A DNA stretch of 64,000 bases, taken from the NCBI RefSeq assembly GCF_029168945.1, contig NC_083610.1:71911580-71975579 (forward strand), in the 5' to 3' direction. The DNA comes from Cannabis sativa. Its lineage: Eukaryota > Streptophyta > Magnoliopsida > Rosales > Cannabaceae. Below, piece by piece: positions 24,051 through 36,560 of this stretch; the first letter of the stretch is position 1; each line of letters opens with the position of its first letter. The translations under genes were made by a program, and so were the position numbers. The notes under the pieces are model-generated. The model saw nothing but the letters and a program-made list of their open reading frames with translations. It had not been told where the DNA came from and did not search any database.

Positions 24051-24420
24051 AATCTTCATTGTTGGTCTAACTTGGTTTGTTCTTCTAATGAGATAAACCC
24101 CTAATGGATTTTCACCATTAGACTAACATAATAGTGTTAGATCTCGAAAGATAAATATTGTATATGCAACATCTAGCTGTTCATCAATTGATGACACCTT
24201 AGACTAGTATTTTACAATATGAAACAAGAAGATTGTATAAATAAGATTACTTTGACTCTCGCTAATCGGAGCATAGTTGGATTCTTATTTAAAACGAAAT
24301 TATCCTCATTCCTCTTAGCTTATTCATTTCGAATTAGCTCAATGACATATCATTGGATGAATGGTCTATAAATCATATAAAGTCATTCTATATTTTCTTA
24401 AGAAATTAAATGACGAATAT
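24051..24420 (+). repeat. Diverged second copy of the leader end
   Basis: This follows the same order as 23540-23900: a 'cattgttggt' start, a CCCTAATGGA segment, 'GATCTCGAAAGATAA', 'AATATGAAACAA', and a 'GACTCTCGCTAATCGGAGCA' motif. Overall similarity is low but colinear. It replaces the place where gag starts in the element at the window's left edge. Confidence 0.55.
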
Positions 24421-26600
24421 GATTATATTCCCGAAATTCTATCCCGAAATGATAAAAATCATCAATCTTAGAAATCTCCTACTTGTATGGGCAAATCAAC
24501 TTAGAGTTAAATTAGTAGTGGTGGTCCAAGAAAGAATCACTCGTCATACAATTACACTTTCACAAGTGTTTAATAACTATTTTCTATCAATGGATTCAAA
24601 CTGTATGAGTTGAGTATTCTGTGACCAGAATCCACTTGCACTATTCTAAGAACTCTTTGATGTAACTAAGTCATCAAGAGACACAACCAAATAAATCTAT
24701 GGCTTTTGTATCTTGTTCATAGTGGTTTTGACAAGATCATTCTCTGCAAAGAGTTAATATGCCTATAAATTAAGTTCATCTCATTCGCAGATGGATGTAC
24801 ATTCAGGGGTGGATATGAGTTTTCGTTGTATTCTTAAAACGATCACTCTAGATTTTACCTTAAGCAAAAGAAATTTGAAATGTTTGAAAAATTTCATGAA
24901 TTTCTAGCAATGGTGAAAAACTATCAAGGTAAGTGGTTAAAGATCTTGCGAACTGATAGGGGTGGAGAAATAGTTAGTTCATATGTAGTTCAAAGATCAT
25001 TAATTTGATTTTTGAATTATATCCAAACTTACCTCCCCAGAAATTCGATTTGCATATTGATAATTAGTTACTAGTCGTTGCCTAAATCCTTCTATGGTAA
25101 TATAATTTCAGAATGATGCAATGGTTGTATACTTAATGTAAATCATTACTAGATTCATGAATGACCTAATCAAAATCTTAAGAAAAGCTAGAACTGTTAA
25201 CCCTGGTTTGCATGTTTGTTAGCTATTCTAAGTGATTAGGGGTGGAACATCCCATAGTCAACAGATAAGAAAGTGTTTGTTTAAACAAATACTACTTTTC
25301 TAAGAAAATGACTAAGTCTGAAAATAAATTAGAAAATAAAGGAGATATTTTTTTCTTGATTCCAAAAGTGTTCTATCATCTTATTCTACATATGATGATC
25401 CCACTGCCTCTGTTGTCTTGACACAACCGAAGAGGTCAATGCCATGTAGTTTTCTTAGACATAATTCACGGTACCTTGTCGTAGTGGGAGAGTTTCTAGG
25501 AACTCACCTTCTTATGACTTGGAAGACTCTAGTGATTAAAATCCATTATGAGTTTAAACAAGTAAAGGATTGTCAAGATAAGAAACTAAGAAGAAAAGCC
25601 AAGAGAACTATAGTTTGATCCATTCACATGGAATAACCTAAGGTTTTCTATTACAAGGACATAAAAGGAAATTTTCGTTAATAAGTCTATTCAATGGACT
25701 TAACAAAACTTCCTGTTCCTAGTATTATAGGTTTGAGTTTATCTAAACCTATGGCTTGTGGTATACCTGGTAATTACTTACTCTAATGCAAGCAACTTAC
25801 TTTAATAAGATGCTGAAGCATTTTCTTTCCAATGGAAATCTATAGAAGCTTCACAAATTCTAAGCATAGATTTTATTTATCTAAGGAAAAGTCTCAACTA
25901 TTCCAGAAAAGATAAAGCCATGAAAGAATTTCTTAAATCAACAGTGAGAGGTCTCAGATATGCTTTTGTATGCCTTAGACCAGACACCTGCTTTTGAGTG
26001 GGAGTAATGAGTAGGTATCAGATTAATCTAGGAGAGGAACATTGGAAGACAATCAAGTAAATCTTAAGATTAAGAAGAGGAACTATATGTTAGTCAATAA
26101 GGGTGTGTTTAAAACTCTTAGACTACACCACATCAGATTTCAAGAATTGCCTTTGTGCTAGAAAGTCTGCTGATAAAATGGTGATTACTCTAGGGGTGGA
26201 ATAGTGATTTTGGAGAAGTGTAAAAACCTATCTGAAGTCTCTTAGTCTACCAGAAAGAGACTGAATGTTAAAGTTGCAGGAAAGGTACTTATTCAGTCTA
26301 AGGAAAGTTCTATACATTTGTGGCACCGTTCCAACTTGCCTTAACTACTAGTGTTACTTCCCGAATAACCAAGAAGTAGTTGCCAAAAGTATAGAATCCA
26401 GTATCCAAAGAGAGTAGACATATAGAGAGGAATTTTACATTATCAAGGATTTTGTGATTAAGGAAGAGTAATGGTGGAGAAGAGGTTATGTTTAATTCAA
26501 CCTGTTAGATCCTATTACGAGGAGTTTACTACTATTACACTTGATTTGTATATCAAGGTGTTGAGATTATTTGAAATGCACATTTTGTTTTATATTAGTG
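24421..26600 (+). pseudogene. pol: Scrambled Ty1-copia pol remnant
   Basis: No long frame survives, but in different frames I can read an integrase piece 'GKWLKILRTDRGGE' (about 24929-24970). I can also read an RNase H-region piece resembling 'YQINLGEEHWKTIK' (about 26015-26060) and a nearby 'CLRPDT'. These occur in copia order. The rest is too eroded to assign. The region ends at the polypurine tract at 26601. Confidence 0.65.
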
Positions 26601-26612
26601 CAAGTGGGAGTT

Positions 26613-28457
26613 TGTTGGGTTTGGTGCCCTAAATAAAACACATTTCAATATAATCAGATTTACTTATTAATAAAGATCAGAAACAACATTTTATGTTGCA
26701 TGGTTCACATGATTTATTTCATGATTTTATATATAATGTATGAATTCCATTTAAGTCTAGAACATATGAATTTGTTAATGATTATAGTGTTGTCAGCACA
26801 GTGGAATATAATCTTAATTATATGTTCGAAAGTTTATTCCGTGATTTGTCAGAACACTGGATTTAGACTGACATGGTATAATCAGCGATAGGTATTCTTA
26901 CACCTTGGAAAAGTGTTATGTCCTTTCCAGGACATTGGCAAAGTTTACCAGTATCGGATGTATGGAGTATACATCGGAAGGGACCGATATTGAACTTTGA
27001 TTAAATATATTAGAATTTACTGTAATATCCATTCAATTCAATATCACCTGTTGATCCTAGATCAAATGATCTTAATCCTGATATGATTAGGTTCAATCTC
27101 AAGAGTGTTATTCGTGTTCTTTGATTTGTTAGTTAAGCCTACTTTTGGGTCAGGGTGATACGTACATTTTGGGAACACGGTAGTGCAATTGAGTGGGAGC
27201 GCTAACATAAATATGGAATCTATAGCTTCTATCTGGCAAATAGAAAGTAAAGGATGATTTCCTTCGAGCTTAACCAAACAAAAATAAATGGTGGATTACT
27301 CATTTCACTTAGCTGAAATATCATTTATACAAGGTTAAGTGTTTTAAGGATAAAATACATTGTAGGGTGTTACGGTAATTTAATCCCTTTACTGTGTAAA
27401 TCATCTATATAGAGGATCATTGATCAAATTAGGATTATAACAATGGATAACTAATGATGTGTCTATAAAATATAGAGCGTTCTATATGACTGAGAGTGCA
27501 ATTCCAAGTTCTAAGAGTGGATTCAATAAGGAATTAATAAGTTAGGGAATTTACTTGGTAAATTCGGTTCGACTTATTGGAAGCTTGGTTATATAGACCC
27601 ATAGTCCCCATACTAGTTGAGATCATACTGCTTGTAAGACTCAGTTAATTGATTTTAATTAATCAATTATAATTCTAAAGTTAGACTATGTCTACTTTAT
27701 GAATTTTCACTAAGCAAGGGTGAAATTGTAAAGAAAAGAGATTCTAGGTTTATTTATTAATTAAGATATTTTATATGTCTAAATTAATAAATATATTAAA
27801 TGGCAATATTATTTAATAATTATTTTTAAGTTATTAAATAATTAGAATTGGCATTTAAAAGGTTAAATTGGAAAATTGACATTTTTGAGAAAATGGGAAT
27901 GAGAAATAACAAAATGGGAAAGTTGCAAAGTGAGGCCCAATTTCCTATTCTGGCCGCCCACTATGCATAGGTTTACCATTTTATTTTTTCCATTATTTTA
28001 ATGCCACACAATTCTAACCTAAACCTAGAGGGCATTCTATAAATAGAAAGTGTTGGCTTCAGGAAACTCATAACTTTGCACATTGTTTCCTTCAGAGAAA
28101 AGCCAAGCCGCCCCTTCTCTCTCTTTTCTTCTCTTCTAATTTTGAAATTCCCTTGAGTGAATGAGTAGTGCCCATACACATCAAGTGGTACCTCAATCAT
28201 AGTATGTAAGACTGTGGAAAATCAGCACCAACAAGAAGGAGAGAAAGAGATCCATATTCAGATCTTGATAATGCTCTGCTACAGAAAGGAACCAAGGGCT
28301 AGAGATCTGAATGGAAGGAATCATTATATTCCGCTGCACCCAATGTAAGGTTTTCTTAAACTCTTACGTGTTTATTTCGTTGTTTTAGAATTCATATTAG
28401 GATGTTAATGAAACATACTTGGTAGTAAATCTAGATCCTGATAAAATATTTCCAACA
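26613..28457 (+). repeat. Family T 3' LTR
   Basis: TGTTGGGTTTGGTGCCC to ATTTCCAACA. It differs from the 5' LTR at scattered sites and by a few small indels, for example a ~9-bp loss near 27468; by eye it is roughly 98% identical. Confidence 0.85.
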
Positions 28458-29541
28458 GACACGTGTCAACCTCAAGGAATATTAACCGGCAAATATAATG
28501 GCAATTATATTTATTAATATTAAATGGAATAACTCTTTAAATGCAGAAGTCAATAGTGTATATTTATAACTTGCAGACTGCACAGTCCTTAGCGAGGCAC
28601 GAATGTACGAACTATTGACTCATGTGTTGACGAGAAATCATTTTGTGTCAGAAGACATAATCACGAGGATGATGTCGATAATACATAGCGAGGCGTCAAC
28701 CCCGCCCTGTGAGGAAAGGTGTTGACGAGGTGATTTGGCTGTTAAAACACTTTGTGTATAATACACATTATACTAACTAAGTATAACAGCTTGAAGGACA
28801 CGAATAGTGAATAGCGAGACACCCATCTCGCTATAGGAAGGCATACTCCTGGTACCTTCTCTAGTCAGCTCCAGACATCTTTTAATGAGCTCCACTGCTC
28901 CATCGCGTCAGCTCTCATAGAAAGAAATTGACATTCAAATGATGTTGGCTGCTAAAGTTCATCTTGTCATCAAGAACTGCGACTGTCAGATGGAGCGTTA
29001 TGTCTTCACGCGCAGAAATGATGAGATTTGCATTATCAATCCTCAGAAAGACGTGGGAAGAGCTCCAGCTCCTTGCCAAGGTTATTATTGCTATTGTGCC
29101 AAGCGAGATACCCCGGTGGGATATACTTTGCAGCGTGCCTTATTCCATGTCATCGTTGACTCTTTTAAAAGCAGTTTAATTCACAGCTGTATGATTTTCA
29201 AATAATAACCGTATTTATTTACGTGGAGCATGATTATAGCCTACAATGTTGGAAAAATAATATTGTGGGATTTGAATTTGAATGTAATTAACTGCCAACC
29301 TATGTTATTATAAATATAGGGACAGAATGTACGAAAGAAAATCCTTGAGAAAAAAAAGAATCATAGTTCTGTATCAGATTAATTTGAATAAGATTGACTC
29401 ATGGACTATGCAGAGTTAACTGCAAAACCACGTAAAAAACTTGGGGTTATTTCTTGCTTCTTTTATTTTCTATACTTTTTGTGCTTAATTAACCTATCAC
29501 GAAATTAGACTCATTATCGTTAACGAAAATCTGCGTTAACA
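28458..29541 (+). repeat. Family R LTR copy 2, right piece
   Basis: Continues copy 2 after the family T insertion and ends GCGTTAACA at 29541. Together with 18478-18518 the LTR is 1125 bp. It contains the second RPSA fragment and a TATAAATA box near 29310. Confidence 0.75.
28885..29179 (+). pseudogene. RPSA: Second copy of the RPSA fragment
   Basis: Aligned with 17735-18028. From ATG 28885 it reads MSSTAPSRQLS, a TAG, then continues in frame with '[12 protein letters not shown]' and '[16 protein letters not shown]'. A one-base insertion near 29040 shifts the frame, after which '[15 protein letters not shown]' is readable. It keeps some residues that copy 1 has lost (Arg in 'PSRQLS', 'TRRND'), so both derive from a fragment closer to the cellular gene. 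Two inactivating lesions mean it is not translated as such. Confidence 0.75.
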
Positions 29542-29553
29542 TTATATATCTCA

Positions 29554-30338
29554 TGTTATATTATTTTATAATATAATAAGTGTAGATTAAAATGTAGTAA
29601 TATATATTATTATGTGAATAATATGTATTAGGTGTTTGGTAAATAAATTGTGTAACATATAATTTATTTAACCTAAAATTGTAACCTACACTTTATAACA
29701 TGGAGAAGAGTTACAAAGTTAATTGCTTTTGTAACTTTTTTTGGTTGATCATAATATTGTGTAATAAAAGAGATGTTACACAATTTGATGATAGGATTCA
29801 AATGGTTTGAAATATAGTTGTTACAAACTATAGTAATGCTCATTTTATGAGAGAAATGAGATGGTGTGTTTGAATCCTAAGAGTGATCACCTAAACACTA
29901 TATAAAGGAGTCTAATGTGCTCATTAAGAAAAGAAGTTTTCTATCAAAAAAGCACATTGCTAGAAAACCCTAAGGCTTGATAATTCCCAAAGCTATTTCC
30001 TAGAGAGTTCCCTTAGTGCTTAGAGATAGGGGGAAATAAGCTTTTGGACAAAGGTGTAATACCTTGTTCAAGTCATGGTGATCCCCACTAATCTACACTC
30101 AAGGTTGTGAGTGAGTGTTTATATATATATTATTCTCTTGTTATATATATACATATATTATATTACATGTGCTGTAATCTTCTCTTCTACCTTTCATATA
30201 TATATATATGTAATATATAGTGTATATATATGTATTGTACCATATATTTAATCAATCTCTTATTTTAGTCCTTGTATTATTTTACAATAGAGTTGTAATA
30301 AATCTTGATTTTCTTCCATTGTTATAAAATCTCTAACA
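29554..30338 (+). repeat. Left LTR of 4.1-kb element
   Basis: Runs TGTTATATTATTTTATAATA to AAATCTCTAACA. I count about five differences from the right LTR. A TATATAAAG box is at 29899. The end is rich in TA dinucleotides. Confidence 0.85.
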
Positions 30339-32864
30339 ATCAAAAGCTTATCCCTTCTCAATGGAAGAGGTGATAAATCAAGATTGTGAGAATACAAGGA
30401 TAAGAGATTTTATGTGAAAGCCATTCATGGGTGAGGATGATGGTGAATATTATGTGATTTACTATTTATATGATAGTAATATATAATATATATGAGTTAT
30501 ATATATGTGACATATATGTGATCATGAGTTTATATCATATAATATATAGTGATATATAATATGATATTTGAATTTATTACATGTTTGTATTTGTATATAT
30601 ATGAGATATATAATATATAACATGTATATGAGTTATGTGTATTACATATATGATGAGATATGACATAATATATATATTGTGAGATTAAATATGTAGAAAT
30701 ACTTATTTTCTATGTATTTATATGAGACATGTATATATAATATAGATAATATATATCATGCATATTAAAGTGTATATATATGTTATATATGTGTGAGGTA
30801 TGTAACATATATAGTTGTGTAATTAATGTATATATTATGTGCATATGATATATATGTATATTATAGTATATATGTTATATATATGAGATATGTAACATAT
30901 GTATTTATTAATTTAATATTGATATTATGTGTATGTTACATATGAGATGTTAATTAGTAAAATACATATTATATTAATATATGAGTTATATATAGTATGA
31001 TAATAATATTGATAGTAATAAAATAGTGTTTATTATTATTGTGAGAATTATTATCATCTATTTTGTGAATAAAGAATATTTTAAATTCTTTTTCAATTTG
31101 GTAGTGAACATCTCACTTTATGAGATAATAAAAGATGGCTTTTGAGAAGTTACATCTTTTATTGGGTTATAAGAGATAATCATCTCATATTTGAGATAAG
31201 GAAAAGTGGACTATGAGAGTTACACTTTTATTGGACTTGCATTGTCATAAGCAAGAACAAATGGATTAAAAGTGAATCCAAACTTGTGAAATGAGCCATA
31301 AATTTGAAGAGCAATTTTGGACTCAAAAGTAAATGAATCAATGTGGATTCAAAAATAGTGAAAAGATAACAAAATTGGAGAAGCAATTTTGAATCTTAAA
31401 TGATCAAAGTTGTGAACAAAATTGATGAGAATTTTGTTAACTTTGGTATAATTTTGGGCTAATCTCAATAAGGAGATAACCTTAAAATTATAAGTAAAAA
31501 TAATCACATTATTTTATGAGTAGTAACGTGAGTTTGATATTTTAGTTTTGGTGAGAAAACTAAAAATGTCAAATGGTATTTTTAAAGTGGCCTTAAAGAG
31601 TCATTTGAAGAGGAAAAAATACAAAAGTGATATTTTATATACACTTTATGCTAAAAATGTGGGGGTGAGCCACAAATTTAATCAAAATGTGTTGAGACAT
31701 TATTGATTAATTTATTTGATTTTGAATTCAAATTCTAAATCAAATTTGGCTATGTGTATATGTAAAATTTTGACATATTTTTGTGTCAAAGTTAAGTGAA
31801 AATAATTTCAAGAAGGAAATTAATTAAAAGAGTTATAGAGACAAAGTGGTCTTCTATATTTTAAAATCAAGATATTATCTTGATAGTGAAATGTGAAAGT
31901 GTGGGGGTGATACTCCAATATGAAAAGTTTAAGACATGTTTGGTGTCTTAAAATAAAGTATAATTTAGACATGTTTGGTGTCTAAATTAGTGTTTAATTT
32001 TGATATGCATGGTATCAAAATTATTGAGAACTTGAGTTGTGTGAAAATTAATCTTTTATGATTGAATTTTCAAAGCTTAAGTACTTAAGGAGAAAAGTGG
32101 TCACAAAGTGAACACTATATTTTTGGCATGCATGATTCACATGGAATCAATAGTGAGAGGTTATAACAAATCGCTTAATCTCCGTACAAGATTAAAGCAT
32201 GAATTTTCGAGGGATGGGACCTAAACTCCCTTAGCGTTTTGCTCATTGATGGTAACCTATCTTAACACTAGTAAAAATCTAGTCTTAAGTTCAATAGGTA
32301 ATAACAAGTCAATACAGTGAATGTGGTACTCAATTGTCCCATCTATGGATGAGTACATGTTGTAAAATTGAGGGTTAAAACCAAAAGGTTTTTTAATGGA
32401 GCTTAAGCTTAAGAAAACTCACTTAAGCTTAAGAAGTGTCTAACGAGTGGTGAGACACTAAAACTCCACCTATATGGACTAGAGGTGGTGCCGCCTCTTA
32501 TGAGAATTGGGAGTATTCTCTAGAGAGTCTATGAATTGGAATTTTGCACATGGCCATTAACGGTGCAAGAGCGAGACAAGCGGTCTCAAGTGAGCATTAG
32601 CGAGGGTGTGTGTGTTATCACCGGTTTGTACTAAAGAAATAGTGGTTCAATGCTATGGCAACCAAAATTTCATCAAACTTTGTGGTAACTACACTAAGGT
32701 AAAATTCAAGTCGAAAGACATTTTACCTAATGCACCTAAGCAAGACTTCTTTGAAAGTGTGTATTTATTCAATCAAAGTGGGGGAATGTTATATTTTGAT
32801 ATAATATTTTGATTGATTAAATAAATGTTACAAGTGTGTTACACATTTTAATCTAGTGGGGGAT
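30339..32864 (+). other. Internal region of 4.1-kb element
   Basis: 30430-31000 is almost entirely TATATG/ACATAT-type low-complexity sequence. 31000-32860 is more complex but has only short frames, the best being 32606-32812 (68 codons, no recognised family). Small repeats of GACATGTTTGGTGTCT occur at about 31930-31990. Confidence 0.6.
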
Positions 32865-33649
32865 TGTTATATTATTTTATAATATAATAAGTGTAGATTA
32901 AAATGTAGTAATATATATTATTATGTGAATAATATGTATTAGGTGTTTGGTAAATAAATTGTGTAACATATAATTTATTTAACCTAAAATTGTAACCTAC
33001 ACTTTATAACATGGAGAAGAGTTACAAAATTAATTGCTTTTGTAACTTTTTTTGGTTGATCATAATATTGTGTAATAAAAGAGATGTTACACAATTTGAT
33101 GATAGGATTCAAATGGTTTGAAATATAGTTGTTACAAACTATATTAATGCTCATTTTATGAGAGAAATGAGATGGTGTGTTTGAATCCTAAGAGTGATCA
33201 CCTAAACACTATATAAAGGAGTCTAATGTGCTCATTAAGAAAAGAAGTTTTCTATCAAAAAAGCACATTGCTAGAAAACCCTAAGGCTTGATAATTCCCA
33301 AAGCTATTTCCTAGAGAGTTCCCTTAGTGCTTAGAGATAGGGGGAAATAAGCTTTTGGACAAAGGTGTAATACCTTGTTCAAGTCATGGTGATCCCCACT
33401 AATCTACACTCAAGGTTGTGAGTAAGTGTTTATATATATATTATTCTCTTGTTATATATATACATATATTATATTACACGTGTTGTAATCTTCTCTTCTA
33501 CCTTTCATATATATATATATGTAATATATAGTGTATATATATGTATTGTACCATATATTTAATCAATCTCTTATTTTAGTCCTTGTATTATTTTACAATA
33601 GAGTTGTAATAAATCTTGATTTTCTTCCATTGTTATAAAATCTCTAACA
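32865..33649 (+). repeat. Right LTR of 4.1-kb element
   Basis: TGTTATATTATTTTATAATA to ATCTCTAACA, 785 bp, the same length as the left LTR. Confidence 0.85.
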
Positions 33650-33654
33650 TCTCA

Positions 33655-36222
33655 AATCTTACAAATCTGAGATATCAACGAGTCGAGATAGCATGTATCT
33701 CGAATTGTACAAATTTGATGTGTCGCTTACCATGGACCAGAAAGAACTAAGACTGCAAATATCTCAACAATGTACCAGTTACATCGAGATACCATTTAAC
33801 TCGGGAGACCCACTATAGCCCAAAAGGATAGTCGATGATGATAGCCAATCAAGGAAAATATTCTTAAAACCTAAAATAAGACAATTAAAATGAGTGATAA
33901 AATTAAAGAAATGAAGAGAAAAAAAAAATAAAAGTAACACGTGCCGAAAAAAAAAAGTAATAAACAATTGACAACACAACCATGCATGCAAGAAAAACGT
34001 ACTATAAAAAAGAAAAGAGAATCACGTAAAGGAACAGAAAACATTCTATATATATAAAAAAAACTCTCAATCAAAAATTAAGAAATTAATTTAATGTTTA
34101 CCCATAAAAAACCAAACTAATTTTTGATCAAAACAAGTAACACCTACATCAATTTTTTATAAACAACTTTAAAATAGATATCTTTTAAGTATTAAATGAT
34201 AGCTACAACATCTTTCCATATACCATTATCTTTTGATGATAAATATAAATTGATAAACATAAACATAAAAAAAAAAAAAGTAAGCCTTTCACAACAAAAT
34301 AACACAAAATCCGTCATTTTTTTTTATTTTTTTGAAATGGACAAAATCCGTCATTACTTATAACAAAGTCAAACATGTAAAAGAGAAAAGTTTGCATAAT
34401 TTTAGCCTTGAAATTGTGTTAATTAGATCTTAACGTGCCAATATATTGATCATAAAAAACGCAATTATCCACTCTCTTAATTAGAGAATTACAAGTTAAT
34501 TATAAATAATAATTAACATACAAAACAAAACCGAAAAAATTGTGATCTTAGTTTTTCAAACCCCACGATTTATTATTAATATTATAGCTCACACTATCAT
34601 CCACAATAATGGCCCACGACACCTGGCATGCCTGCCACGTGTCATAATGTTCGGATAATCATATCCAACACCTCTTTCTTTTTCTCTTTTAATATAATTA
34701 TTTATTTTTAACTTTTGTTGTTTACCTCACGCACCTTCAAGAAAGAATCTACTCCCTAGTTGCTAATCCATGATGACGTTGCACTGAATTTTGGTGCTAC
34801 TTCAAATCCAATGGTTCAGACTATTACAAAACCAGTCACAGCTTTCTTGCACATTAAAAGTTGGTATATAAAATAAAATGAATTAATTTATTAATCTCTC
34901 CTCCTTTAATTAATTTATATAAGAAAAAATACATGAACGAATCCAACCAAAACCCTGTCCCTATATTAAACATTGAGTTAGTAACTGTTATAAACTTATT
35001 CAATATTTAAAACTGTAATTTCTGTTTAATTTAATCAACACAAATTCTATTAGTGTGATACATGTAAATGTAATACTAAAGTGGTAAATCATTAAATTTA
35101 GACGAAAATGTATATTATAAGTTATTTTAAAATTTTCTTTTAATCCGCAAGGGAGTGCATAATAACGAAACCTAACAAAAATTAAGTAATAAGTACTTAC
35201 AAATTCAAAATTTTAAAATAATTAAAGCTACAAATATCTTAAAAATAATAAAAATTATTAGAAATTTTTCAAATTAAGTAATTAATTTTATTATTCGATT
35301 TTAAATATGTATATATATAGTAAGTTACTTCATTAAGTACGAGCTCACTAATGTATTTGTATAATATATGATTTTACAATTATGTTCTTTTTCTTATATA
35401 ATAATTAACGCATTATCTGTTATTTTATAATTAATGTGTTATATCTGTTATTTAATTGTATATATTTTTTTTAAGAGATTTTTACACCTCATGTCAAAAT
35501 TGACACCTTTTTTACATTTTTATCCATACAAGGTTTTTTAAACTTTTTTAACTTTTACATTTTTCAATTTTACTTTTCAAAAAGTTTAATAATTACAATT
35601 TTACCTTTTCCCTTCTTCCTTACACACATACACGCACGCCACCTCATAACTCCTTTCTTATTTTTTTTTTTTTGAAATTTTTCATTTATCCATTCTTACA
35701 CTCCACCTCCTCCATATCTGCCATATTCTTCTTCTTTTTTTTTTTTTTTTTTTTCTCTGTTTCTCTTTCCTTTGTTCTCCAGAGCTCACCATCTAAAAAA
35801 ACCAAAATCCAACTCCACCTTAGTCACAAAAACACCTCTCTTTCCACGGAGCTATGGAGCTTACTCTATATCTCTCAAATTCGGTTCAAACCAACATAGG
35901 GAGTAGTGGGTTGTGTCTCTCTTTATTTCTACATCAAACCAAAATTCGAAAGGAGAAGAAGAAGGAGAAGAAGGAGGTCTTTGGATTAATACACTAAAAC
36001 CTCTACACAGTTTCAGCTTTTGGGTTAACATCAACTTCCTCTCTCTCTTCTTTTTCTTCTTCTTCATTTTATGTTGCTAATTTTTCAGGCCGAGCTCCTT
36101 ATATTTTCCATGTAAAGTTTCCTTCTTTTTTCATGGGTATTCTATATCAGTATCAAAGTGTTTGTTTTAGAAAGAAAAGAAAAGAAACGAAGACTTTTTC
36201 TGTTGCTGTAGTTTGAAGTGGG
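33655..36222. other. Intergenic region upstream of glycosyltransferase gene
   Basis: AT-rich with no convincing gene. A G-box-like CCACGTGTC lies at about 34635-34643. A pyrimidine-rich block at 35640-36070 looks like a plant 5' untranslated exon but has no long frame. I see no clear transposon ends here. Confidence 0.5.
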
Positions 36223-36560
36223 TTTTTTTTTAGTTGTTTTTATATTCATCTATTGCTGTAGTTTTTTCTTTGTTGTTTTCTGGTTGTTGTATGGTTGATT
36301 ATGATGTCACGGTCCCTGTTCCTAGAAAAAATGTATCGTCTTGAACTGATACAATTGTTTGTATTCATCTATGGAGTTTTTATGTATTTCTTTGGTTGTT
36401 GTATTTCTTTTATGTATTTTTATTGATGTTATTTTTGTGTTGTTATTGAGTTTTTTTTTAGTTGTTTTTATATTCATCTATTGCTGTAGTTTTTTCTTTG
36501 TTGTTTTCTGGTTGTTGTATGGTTGTTGTATGGTTGATTATGATGTCACGGTCCCTGTTC
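36223..36560. repeat. Direct duplication of ~100 bp
   Basis: Copy 1 (36223-36321) and copy 2 (36451-36560) share TTTTTAGTTGTTTTTATATTC, through CTGGTTGTTGTATGG, to GATGTCACGGTCCCTGTTC almost without change. Copy 2 has an extra GGTTGTTGTAT. Part of the unit (CATCTATTGCTGTAGTTTTTT) recurs a third time just after copy 2. Confidence 0.8.

Larger units (their letters stand above)
18519..28457 (+). mobile_element. Family T LTR retrotransposon, full-length, non-autonomous
   Basis: A 9.9-kb plus-strand element. LTRs are 18519-20367 and 26613-28457, flanked by GACAT (18514-18518) and GACAC (28458-28462), a 5-bp target duplication with one change. The internal region holds a ~3.6 kb AT-rich leader, a diverged repeat of its last part, and then badly decayed copia pol fragments. 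A polypurine tract CAAGTGGGAGTT lies at 26601-26612. Because the LTRs still agree closely while pol is scrambled, the copy probably moved using proteins made by another element. Confidence 0.85.
29554..33649 (+). mobile_element. 4.1-kb LTR element without coding capacity
   Basis: Two 785-bp LTRs (29554-30338 and 32865-33649) flank 2.5 kb of internal sequence. The target duplication is a perfect TCTCA on both sides (29549-29553 and 33650-33654). A purine-rich CTAGTGGGGGAT precedes the right LTR, giving the plus orientation. After the left LTR comes ATCAAAAGCTTATCCC, a weak match to the inner part of the initiator-Met primer site. No gag or pol motif was seen in any frame, so it must depend on another element. 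Confidence 0.85.

Noticed and set aside
35672..36067. Short overlapping frames on both strands
   Set aside because: They come from pyrimidine-rich sequence; more likely an untranslated leader exon than a gene.
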